64,000 nucleotides of DNA from Rhizophlyctis rosea (lineage: Eukaryota > Chytridiomycota > Chytridiomycetes > Rhizophlyctidales > Rhizophlyctidaceae), in NCBI GenBank assembly GCA_027596075.1, contig JADGJC010000055.1, forward strand, positions 1 through 64,000. The letters run 5' to 3'. The notes beneath the pieces are model-generated. The model ran no database searches, was not told the DNA's origin, and saw only the letters and a list, made by a program, of their open reading frames with translations. The stretch's first letter is position 1. Each line of letters begins with the position of its first letter. Position numbers and translations under genes: made by a program. Below are positions 1-10,600 of this stretch, in pieces.

Positions 1-849
1 ACACGTGTCATACTCGCGTCCGGATGAGTGGACCCGGGGGCTTGCCTTTTGTATCACCCTGGAAGACCAGGAGGTCTAGATGATCAATCCACACGTGACA
101 CTGACGATCTTGTGGCTTGACCAGGCACGATCACATCATTGGCTGACCCTGATTACGCAAGCTGACTGCAGTGCATTGTAACGGGATGGAATCTCAACCA
201 CATCTCCATCTATTGATTGATCACTCGATATTCCACCCCGGCCGGCTGGTGGCACCGTTCCAACGAAACCCACTTCCATTTTCTTCCAATCCTATTACAG
301 AATCGAGTTGACATCTACTCGTTATGAACATAAGAACAATCCCCACCACCCCTACTCCATAAAGCCTTTTTCAGCGCCCTCCCACAACCAACAAATGCGT
401 CCGCACCGCCCGCTCAAAATCACCCCTCGGATTCATCACGATGGCATTCCGGAAATCGTTTTGTTACGTTCACGTCTTATTCGGGATTATCCATTTGCTC
501 GACGGAACGGTTATGCCCATATCTCACAGCTGGGGTTGGTTACTATTGGAATGTGTGTGCAAAATTGGTCGAATGTCTGAAGGCCTGTTGTCAAGGAGCT
601 GTGCGCCATAGCAAAAATCGCGTCTCCGTTATCGACTTGTTCACAACGATGTGCACAATGAGCATCACTTGGATTTGTTTGCCGAACTAAAGTTCGGCAA
701 TGAGGGGACTGTAAACCGTCATATAAACTGTGCCAAAACGCTCCTTTAATGGTCCCAAGTCCATTAGAGAAACTTATGCGCTTTGTGGCAAGAAAGGCTT
801 CGATATGATTCGTGACCAAACTCCTCAGCATCCAATCGCAAAAGCTACT
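1..849. other. Intergenic, no gene seen
   Basis: No reading frame here has a recognisable domain or plausible exon structure. The last part (from roughly 640) may be a worn first unit of the tandem repeat that follows. Open frames that cross this stretch on the minus strand run through the repeat and look accidental. Confidence 0.5.
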
Positions 850-1600
850 ATAGTGGTCCGGTTTCCCAACCAAAACCGAATCAACGGAACTTAAGTATCC
901 CGCACAAGCTACAAGGCAATGTGGTTCCCGTCTGGGGCATAAGTGTTTCCAACCAGCAGCGCCAGGTATCGGTCTCATGGTATCAATCTGGCAAGGCCAA
1001 TCGGGGTCTATCATCCACCAAATATCAGCATACAGTGCACTTAGGGTGGTCCGGTTTCCTGACCAAAAGTAATTCCGCAAAGTCGGAGTGTCCCATCTGC
1101 TGTGCCGGAAAATGTAACTTTCGGTTGGGGCAAAAGTATCTGAGCAGCAATGACTGCCTTGCGGACCAAAAAGGAATATAACAAGCTGCAATCAAAAGCC
1201 CCCAGGAGAATGTGCGGATGGGTATTACCGAGCACCTAGTGTGGTCCGGTTTCTCCGTAAGAATTGGATGAGTAGAATTGGAGAATGCTCTGAGCGCTAT
1301 CGAACTATGTGACTCTCCCTTGGGACAAAAGTGTTTTATGCTAACGGCGCAGTGAACTCTGTGACATAGTGCATTTTGACCGATCCGGTCCGCCCACATT
1401 TGAAGGTGATGATAGACCCTGTAGCGCACCTATTGTGGTCCGGTTTCCAACCATAAATTGAATCAGCCATGGTTTAGAGTGGCATATTCTCTTTCGGAAA
1501 ATGTAGCTCTTCGTTGGGGCAAAAGTATGTCTACTAGCGCAAGTGTTTGATGAAGTGTGATGACTCTTGTGGGGTTTGGTCGTGATGGGGCGTCAACAGT
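850..1600. repeat. Degenerate ~194-bp tandem repeat
   Basis: The motif GTGGTCCGGTTTC begins at 853, 1046, 1241 and 1435, giving spacings of 193, 195 and 194 bases. A second landmark, a TTGGG(G/A)CAAAAGT-like string followed by a purine-rich stretch, recurs near 1125, 1320 and 1514 with the same period. Between the landmarks the units have diverged strongly, so this is an old array of about four units. Because the period leaves frames partly open, several spurious ORFs cross it. Its edges are approximate. Confidence 0.75.
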
Positions 1601-4370
1601 TCAGTGCAAGTCCATCAAAACGGAAGGGTGCGGAAGTGGAAATGCACACTCTAGGGGTCGGTCTTATGACGCCGCCCGCTATTCAATGAATCAGGGGAGA
1701 AAGGACATATCTGCTCCTAATGGCAGTCGACGCCCTGACCGAGTGGAATGTTGGAGGGGTCATAGTGTTTGTTTACGTGTTCACTATACAACACCCTTGA
1801 AAAAAAAAAATGACATAGTTTCCCCCTATAAAACTCGATATATTTTTCAGACAAGCGTCCTATTCCAACGAGACTTTCATGTTCTGCCACAGTCCATTGT
1901 GCTGAAGAGTTATTCGTGGTGTCACCACCTCCTGGTGTGCACGTCGTTGAGAGATCCCGGTGTTGATGGTCGATCTTAGGCTAGTAGCTTCACCCGTGGC
2001 CGGAGACGGAGAATGTCGAGCGGCGTGGGTGGTGTGGCCCATGCGAACTCTCCTGCCTTCGCTGGCGAGAAGAGCGCCCTCCTCCGTATGTGGATTTGGG
2101 CTTCGTAGTCAAAACGGTGTGGAAGTTGGTGATGGGAGATGAGTTAGGAGGGTGCACGAGGATACCAAGCACTTGTGAAATAGCATATTAGCCAGAGTAG
2201 CAAAGTCACAGCGTGACGTCTGGACACCAGTTTGACTGGACATTCCCGGACACATCCGGACAGTTTCGGGGAAGTGAGATTTCATATGTATGTGGTGGTT
2301 AATATCACTCATATCCTACACTTAGTTGAGGATAATTCGATGGTGTTGTTACAACTTTCAATGTGCTTGATTACAATGAAACGGATGTCAAAAGCGCTAG
2401 CAACTTGTGCGAAATGTTCAGGAGCAAGAACACCAGTAATCATCATGCGTTTCCTGCAGTTTGGCTTGCCAAGGTTGATGTGACTCAGTACGCAGAAGCG
2501 CAGGATCTTCGCCAAAGCAATGGAGAATCCGGCGACTCGCTGACTGTGCTTGAGCGCAATCTGTTCATGTAAGGGAAGCATTCTTCAGATGATATGTAAG
2601 TGCGAGGGATCCCAGTCTCGAAAGTCGGCAATACGTTTGAGCAATTGGTTTCGTGGGTTGAAACTAGGGAAAGATCAACGCTGCCTCCTCCTCGCTCTGA
2701 TGTCAGCATATACCGAAGGGATGGCAATCGGAGGAAAGCAATTTCAGTATGAGAAACAGTGACAGAGATAGTATGCGCGACATTACGAGAGCAACCGTTA
2801 CGACAAACATAACACGATGTGGGCAGGTGCAATTGTTGGTCAAGGACATGTATCACGATACGAACAAACATCCTTCTCATACTCTGAACAAAGGATGTCG
2901 TGGATGTCAATGCGCAAAGGAATGTTTGCCACATCTGGCAGACGCTTCCACATGTATGCAACTATATTCATGACTCTTCGCGCAATCAAAGCGATGGAGG
3001 CAGCATGGTATGATATGGTATAGCTCTGTAAGGGCTACGAACCCTTCTCGCGCGAAGCGACTCTCATCAGACCAGAGCAAAAACGATGATTGAATGATTG
3101 CAGACAATGTTCATGATATGATGACTTGCTGTCCCCAAAAGAGGAAAGCCACCGGCTATTACGGTCGTTGCGGCCTGACTTCCGCAAAAATTAACGAAGT
3201 CAGTTGGTGACGTGCGCCTACAATGAGAAGAGATGGATCAGTGGGAGTTATGAGACAGTTGATGAAGAAGCGAGGAACGTACCGCAGTGCATTCATTGAT
3301 TGGATATCAAGCCTGCGCTGGCAGGAATGTCGGCACCTTGTGTTGACTTCTTAGCTGTAGCGGACGAAGCAAAGTGAGTGGATAGGTATACTCGCGTGAT
3401 CGTGAAAGCTTGTGCATACCATTGTTAATGCGTGATATATAACTTGAGTCAACTTGTGAATTCGTATCGGGAACAAGACCCAACTACCGGTGTTACATCA
3501 ATACTCGTGCTCTGAAAAATGGATAATCAGCAATGAGGACGACGCTAGAGGAGAAAACAAGGATCCCATACCTGATAATGATGCCTGGATATCCCTTCTT
3601 CCAATCTGGAAGGCGCACGAAATATCGACGACGGTACCCCGCACAAGTATCCCACGTCCCGTTGCCGGTTATGGGTTGTCTCTTGTCAGGACAAAAAGTC
3701 CTCGACCTCCAATGCCACCTTGACACTAGGTAGTGCAGCCCCGGTCCCGGGAGGAGCCACGCCGAACGACCCAACTACTCCTATGAGGGCTGCACACACT
3801 GCTTGGCGCCCCATGTGGGGTGGTGCAGACGCCAGCCTGTCTCTTGCCGAACTTGAAGAATGGACGTCTGAAAAGCAAAGAAGCATAGCTTGCGCGGCTA
3901 AAGGGTTTCGCAGAAATAGCGGAAAACACACCTGGGTACACAAATCTTGAGTCGGATCCCGCACATCTGCAAGCAAAATGTTGGTTAGTGGTTGAGAATG
4001 GAAATGAAGAGGGAAGGCAAGAAGGCAGAGCAGAACATCAATTTGCGACCTGATTTGCGACTTCGCTTTTGAGGCTTGGTGTGGCTTGGCGTGGCGGTGC
4101 GCGGCGGTGCGCCAGGGTCCATTCGGACAATCCAGACAAAGACCTGAGAGAATGACGTTGCTTCCTAAATAGGTCTAATGAATGAATATTCTCAGCAGGT
4201 TCGTTCCCCTTCTACTCTTCTACAGCCATTCAAATGGTCAGACTGGTCACTGTGGTCAGACACATTGTCACTCACACACGAACCACGATCATCTCATTCT
4301 TCACTGGCTCTCCCACGTAGATAGATCTATACTATCTTTGTCTGCACCCACACTACGGGCAACCAAACTC
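1601..4370. other. Intergenic, no gene seen
   Basis: About 2.8 kb without a supported gene. Short open frames on both strands show no domain, no splice structure and no consistent codon bias. A short run of near-repeated GGCTTGGCGTGGCGGTGCG-type sequence lies near 4076-4112. The stretch just before 4371 presumably holds the promoter of the RS/UHM gene, but I see no defined element. Confidence 0.5.
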
Positions 4371-4506
4371 ATGGCGCAGGACGACCTGAAGGGAGCGAAG
4401 GGCAAACAGCAGGAAAAGGACAGTCACAGTCACCGTCACTTGCAGAAGGATGAGAAGAAGGAGAAGAGTGAGAAGCAGAGAGATGTAGACAGGGATAGGG
4501 AGCGGC

Positions 4507-4549
<43 letters not shown>

Positions 4550-5370
4550 GAGGGAGAGGGACAGGGACAGGGACCGCGATCGCGATTACCGAGAGCACCG
4601 AGACAGAGATCGTGACCGGGACCGTTCACGCAGCCGGGAACATCGCAGTCGCCATGGAAAAAGCAGACGCGAGCGCAGCCGCAGCGGTGACAGGCACCGA
4701 GAACCAAGACATCGGGACCGCAGCCGCGGATCCGAGCGTCGCCGTCGCTCTCGTAGCAGGGAGCATCGCCCATCCAGAGGCAACCGCACTGCCAGTCCTT
4801 GTGACCGGCGCAAGCACTCTGAAACAGGGGCAGCCTTGATTTCGCCGCCGACCCTGCTCATCGGTGAACGAGAGCAACTACCCTCGAAGGTCTTGTTGCT
4901 TCTGAACATGGTGACGCCTGATGAACTGATCAAGCAAGCTGACTATGAGGGTGATTATTTGGCGGGCCTACTGGGTGTTTGATCATTCGCTTACATCTCC
5001 TTGCCGTCAGACATCATGGAGGATATCAATGAAGAAGCTTCAAAGTATGGTAGTATTCAAGATGTGAAGATTCCCCGCCCCGTTCCAGGTTGCGAAATTC
5101 CCGGGGTGGGAAAGGTAGTTCCGTGCGCAAACATTACACTTGATGGTGCAAAATTCTAATTGCGTGTTCGCCAGATCTTCGTCCGGCTACACCAACGAAG
5201 AAGAATGCGGCACAGCTCTCGAAGCTATGGCTGGAAGAGTCTTTGCTGGCTCGCGCGTGCTGGCATCCTATTTCCCGGAAGCGCAGTATCTATCAAATGA
5301 CTTTGAAGCTATGCTTCAAACGAAGACTGAGCTGATGGATCATGCGTTGCATCATGCCCTTACCCGCTAA
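4371..5370 (+). CDS. U2AF65-like RS/UHM protein lacking RRM1-RRM2, frameshifted
   Basis: Exon 1 is 4371-4950, exon 2 is 5011-5114 and exon 3 starts at 5175; both introns are 60 bp with GT..AG ends. Exon 1 encodes a long Arg/Asp/Ser-rich RS-type tract and then VLLLLNMVTPDEL, the start of the U2AF homology motif. Exons 2-3 continue it: YEDIMEDINEEASKYG, then IPRPVPGCEIPGVGK and, in a shifted frame, YTNEEECGTALEAMAG with the R-x-F motif (GRVF). In U2AF65 this domain follows two canonical RRMs that bind the polypyrimidine tract; here the RS tract joins the UHM directly. One extra base at about 5184-5187 breaks the frame just after GKIFVR. It could be a pseudogene, a real minimal UHM protein with an assembly error, or unrecognised splicing. 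The family call is firm; functionality is not. Confidence 0.6.
4486..4590 (+). repeat. GGGACA/GGGAGA hexanucleotide microsatellite (in RS tract)
   Basis: Near-perfect tandem hexamers, mainly AGGGAC with some AGGGAG, encode an alternating Arg-Asp/Arg-Glu run inside the RS domain of the U2AF-like gene. Length variation in multiples of six keeps the frame. Confidence 0.85.
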
Positions 5371-5373
5371 TTG

Positions 5374-6835
5374 ATGGACCTACTGACGTATGTTGATTCA
5401 TGGAGGCAGATGAACTGTGCAGCCGGCGTTGCTAAAAGTCTTTCGACAGGGCAATGCACCCCAATAAAATAGTCGAAGACGAAAACCGCCTGGCGGTGGT
5501 CCGCCGCTGGGGAAAAGTATTAGGAAGCATGCATCCTTCCGCCAATACGTCGCTCCAAGTGTACGGATCTACCGCTACTGGGCTGTATCTGCCCACTTCC
5601 GATGTGGACGTCAAGATCACTGACCGCTACACGGCCGACATCTTCGCTCCAGGTCGATCGGACATGAACATGAAGACCGACGTTTTGGAAAGACTTCAAA
5701 TATACCTGGCGGACATTCGATCACAACGTGGATATGAGGATCCTACACTCACCAACTTCATTCAAACGGCTCGAACTCCGATAATCAAACTAATGGACCA
5801 AGAATCGGGACTGCCAATCGATTTGTCATACGGATTGCATGACCGTAGCATCATCACCAAAATCCAACATCTGCTCACAACCATTCCGTACATGGAGTCT
5901 CTCACGCTGCTTCTCAAATTGATTGTTTCTCGGGTGGAGGATCTTGACGTACCGTATCATGGTGGATTCGGTGGCCTGACATTGGTTGTTATGGTCGTAT
6001 GTTTTATGGTGGAAACGTACAGCTGTGACGATGCGAGGGTTCCGTCATTGGGCGTCTGCTTCCTTGGGCTGCTCAGATATTATCATTCATTTGAATTTTC
6101 TGAGTATCTGATCACGATTGATGGGAAGTTGCGGAAGACGAAGGAGCAACGGTACAGCAAAGCTTGGAAAACTGTCGCCATTGTAAATCCGACCAATCCG
6201 TCGGAGTTGATTTCAGCATCTACAACTCGAAGCCACGATCTGCAGCACGTGTTGAGTGGGATTGTAGATGGGATCATGCGCGATGGGAGGCAGGAAAGTC
6301 GGCGTTACTTGAAGGTTTTTTGGAGTTACCCGATTCGATGAGGGAAGCGGTGGAGAAGGTTGAGTTGTTTACGGAGTTTGGGAATGCGCCTGGCAGGATT
6401 GAAACAAATGCACCCTCCAAACACGTCGCTCCTCCTTCTTCAACTCCACCTTCAGCGAAGCGCAAAGATCTGGTCGATCAAGACAATGACGGCATGGAGC
6501 TCAACGACAAGCGCCGAAAGAAGGACCACCAATCCAAAGAAGCTGACATACCAATCACGCCGCCCGCCGCCGTCTCTCCCACGCTCGCAGCACCTGACTC
6601 GCATCGCAAGCTGCCAATCGAAAACGACGAAGACATCGAACAAATACCCACGCACCCTTCCGCCGCGGCCATCTCTGCATCCATTATCTCAAAGGACGAT
6701 GTCCAACACATTTCGGGACGTGGGGTGGACGAGTTTAGGGGCAAGGACTTTGATGGATCATTTGGTGGTGATTTGTTGAAGGCGGCGGCGGCGTCGGGCG
6801 AGGATGGACGGTTGAGCGGGGAGGGGCGTGATTAG
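5374..6835 (+). CDS. Trf4/PAPD-type nucleotidyltransferase, likely frameshifted
   Basis: A non-canonical poly(A) polymerase-like protein of the Trf4/Cid1 superfamily, which adds short 3' tails to RNAs marked for decay. A short exon 5374-5387 joins through a 62-bp GTATGT..CAG intron to an exon starting at 5450; the frame then reads LLTAMHPNK. The nucleotidyltransferase signature is present: Gly44-Ser45 and Asp56-x-Asp58 in VYGSTATGLYLPTSDVDV, and a third acidic residue Asp129 in LPIDLSYG. The PAP-associated region follows (GGFGGLTLVVMVVCFMV). That frame stops at 6341, while a +/-1 frame (GFLELPDSMREAVEKVELF...) carries a charged Ser/Pro-rich tail to 6835, so a single-base shift near 6285-6300 or an unseen small intron is needed. 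The last 60 residues of the upstream U2AF-like frame run into this gene with only one TAA (5368-5370) between. Confidence 0.7.
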
Positions 6836-7671
6836 TTCGGAAATCAGCTCATGTTCGTGTGGGATTGGATACGTTAGTGACCTCTTAGCTGTCTTGTCTT
6901 CTGCTGGTGCACACCTTTTACTAGCTGGGGTTAGTATAAACTCGACCGTAAGCGATCATTTAACACAAAACTCTGCGGGAAGTAGCGACGTGGGGTAGGA
7001 GAAGTCGTTTGTTGCTGTGTTGATGATAGGAATCACGAATAAGATTGATGAGGATTCCTTTCCATGCTCGAGTCTTTTTGCCATTGTACTTGATCGGGAC
7101 GAAGTTTGACAACCATTGATGGGTGGGTGTGCTGAAAAGCTTTGGAAATGGCTTCGCTGGAGGGAGAATGATGATTTCGAAGTGTGTAGTATCTTTGTGT
7201 ATGTTGGCATGACGATCATTGTTGGGTGGTCTCATTTTCTCGTCATAACGTAACTATCGCTGACGTTGAAAGCTACAGCTTTGAAGGAATTCATGATGTA
7301 AACAAAGAATGTAAACAAACCGACAAGTGGCTTAGCTACTCCAAAAAATTGTGGCCGCACCTTCTTCCCAAACCCTACTACAGACCTCCGCGGAGAAGAA
7401 ACCATAACCTTGCCAGGGAAAAACGCAAATCAAAATTCATTCCTTTCAGTGCTTGATGTCATATAAGATCAAAAATCCAAAGTTCAGAAAAGCATGCTGG
7501 TGAGGATTGAAGACTTTGAGGTTGAACGCCCATTGGATATTGGCTGACTTGTTTGGGTGATGTGGCCTGAAGCTCCTTGCCCCGTCTGTCAATGATCGTA
7601 TGAAGATATGGAGGGCCATGGGAGATTTGAAGAGTTCCAGATGTATTTTTACAAAAAACCTACATCAACAC
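6836..7671. other. Intergenic, convergent 3' ends
   Basis: The stretch lies between the 3' ends of the Trf4-like gene and the large modular gene on the other strand. It is fairly AT-rich and I see no coding or RNA feature. It presumably holds both polyadenylation regions. Confidence 0.5.
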
Positions 7672-10600
7672 TTATGTACATTGCGTCCTTCCAACCTCCC
7701 CCTCCCATGCGTCCACTCCACCTCCCAATCCCTCCATCAACTTCATCCCCAAATAGGTTTCCTCAAACGGCTTCCAGTCAGTCACCTCATCCCCGCCGTA
7801 CTGATATCTAGTCTCCAGCACAGGAATAACGAAGTCATGGAACACATCCCACTGGATTGAGGTCAAGTACGATAGGTCATCGTTCTCTGGTTGTGCTAAC
7901 GAGGCGATGGTGGCGGCGCTGTTAGCTGGGGTTGCTTCTTCGTTGGTAGGCTTCGCACGTTTGGATGGGTTGTCTGCTGTCGTATGAGTAGTTTCAGAGC
8001 GCTGGGGCCCTCCACCTGATGAGCCAGCACCATCTTCACCAGTAACAGATCCGACATCTGCATCCCTGCCCTCTTCATCAAACACTGACGCCTTCCTCTT
8101 CCCGGCACCCGTCCCCAGCTTGAATGAAACTGGTGTCGACACAGACGACTGCCGCAACCGACCGCCCCGCATAGAAGCAAGCACAGAAGCCTTTGCTAAC
8201 ACGGACAACTCCTCCACGACAACTCTCTTCCGCTTTGCTTCGTCGGCGATCGTATCGTGGGAAATGGAGCGTTTTCGTTGGATCTGGATCTTCTGGTCCG
8301 TACTCGGGTTCGGAGTGGTAGTTCCTTGGCCGATGCTGCCTCTTCGTCCGCCAATACTACTGCTTCCACTTTCCAGACTCATGGTGCTTGCCCTCCTTCC
8401 AGCTGAGCTGCTGCCACCGACATCACTTCCGCCAAGTGCAATGATATCATCCCCGATAGGAACCGCGCCCGCACCTCCACTCAACGGACTGATGATCACA
8501 ACCCCGTCCTCCATCCGGAACCTTTCCGCATCCGCCTCCTTCAAACAACTCTCCAAGTTGTATATCCCGGCACATGGAGGAGAATGGAACACCCTGCATG
8601 CATAGAAGGTATGAATGATGGAAAAGGAGAAGGTGTCGGATTTCAAATTCATCAGTTACTGCAACTAAATTTCAATGATAACAGGCAAAGTGGTCAATCT
8701 CCATACCTCTTGAAAACATCCCAAAACTGCGTTTGATGAATTCTGATTTCCCCTTTCGACTCAAATAACCTCTTCACCGCCTCTCTCTTCGCGTCATTCG
8801 CACGCTGGGTGGCTATTTTCGTCTTCTTACCCTTCATCGTTTTGCGCCATTGCTCCCATGCCTGAATACATCATCACAAATTGTAAATGGGAGGGAGGAG
8901 GTTAAGAGGTTTGCTGATGAGTCTAATTGCTTCTTATTCATTCCACGAAGACACTGGCGACAGTTTTACCTTGGCCAACTTGTCATCGTTCCACCTCACG
9001 AAAGCGGTTTTGGCGAATTTTTCCGCGGTCAAGGTGGATTCGAGTTGGTCGGTGAGGAAGGGGTGGGAGGTTGATTGCTGAGGGTGGTGAAGGAGTGAGT
9101 TAGATGTGTGCAGATGATTTATCAGTGTTCCCACGTTACCTCAAATCGATCTTTGAACGTCATGATTTCGACATAGATGTATCCGCTGAATCCGGCGGAG
9201 AGTCCTTGGAGGAGAAGGGTTTGTGGCATGGCGTCGTTGGAGCTTGCTGGTGTTGGTGTGTGCCTCATTTCTGAGGAACTCGCTGCTGGAATTTCAACGC
9301 TCATACTTTCGAGCACGGTTGATGCTATGGATGTCGACCTGTCATCGCGCATGAATTCGCTCACTGCAGCATCATCTTCCTCCCTCTCATGATGAGACCT
9401 GCTCATGTTTGAGGATGCTCGCGGAGTTGCTCTCGCACTTTCCCGAGTATCAACATCAGGAGCAGCACTCATCACAACATCTTCATCGTCCCTCGTCCGG
9501 ATGACAACCATCCCATCCTCAACATCCATCCCCCTAACACCAACATCTCGGAACAGCTCACCCAACTCCTCCATTCTCCCACAAGGGCGGATCCGATACA
9601 TCCTACAGGACAGACGAGATTGATTCCGGGAAGATGGAAATGAAGGCGACGCCATCAAGGCTCACGCAAAACGATAACATACCCCTTGAACGCCTTCCAA
9701 AATTCTTCGAAACCAACTCGAAGTTTCCGCCTCCCACTACTACCAAAGAAATATTCAAGACCTTTACGGAGGTGCTTTTCGGACCCCGTTGCCATTTCGA
9801 ATTTCCATTCCGCGAAGACCTTTAATCCAGAATTCGCGTTGAGAAAAATCAGAAAAGAAAAAGGCAATTGGGTCCTTTTTCACCTTCTCCTCCTTAGCTT
9901 CTCTCCACCTATAAAATTGCGTGCCGCTAAATGCGTCCACAGTCAAGTGGTCTGCCACTCGTCGGCGTGGGAAGCGATAACTCGTCGTATTCTGTGTCAT
10001 CACCAATAGGAAAGAGGGATCAGACTACGTTCTGGCCTTCCATCAGAAACCGCCGCACCACTAATCCAATATAGAATACAAGAACCATTTTTCGCTTCCC
10101 GAACCTTACTTACTTCAAACCGCCTCTCAAACTCCTCTTTCTCGAAATACAAGTATCCGCCAAAGCATTTGCGGAGGACGGCCATGATCTTTTCGTCCGT
10201 TAACGCTCCTCGTGATGGTGATGCGGTGGGAGTTCCGGTTTGTGATGTCGGCCATAATGCTTTCTGCACCGGAACGGGAGTTGCCGTTTTCTCTCTCGCG
10301 TTTGTTGCAGCTGAAAAATTCCTGAATGCCGTCGCGGGTGCGCCTTGAGATGTGTATGCCGGCGAGGAACTAGCGGTTTCGCGGCGGGCGGGAGGGGTTG
10401 AGTGCCGTTCTGGTGACATATCAGTGGGTTTGGGTTTGGTTGTAACATCTGGTGGTGGTATCGCAGTAGCTGTTGATGATGGCACCGCACTTGCTGTTGG
10501 ACGTACGGGCAAGGACTGTGGGCACGGAGCGAGAACATAATTTTGTGAGTGAGAAAGGAGGGAAAATGCACCATTCCCACTGTTTCAAACTTGCTCTCTC

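Noticed and set aside
511..1430. Long minus-strand open frames (226 and 134 codons)
   Set aside because: They run through the 194-bp repeat array, repeat their own peptide pattern with the period, and have no domain. They are frames left open by the repeat.
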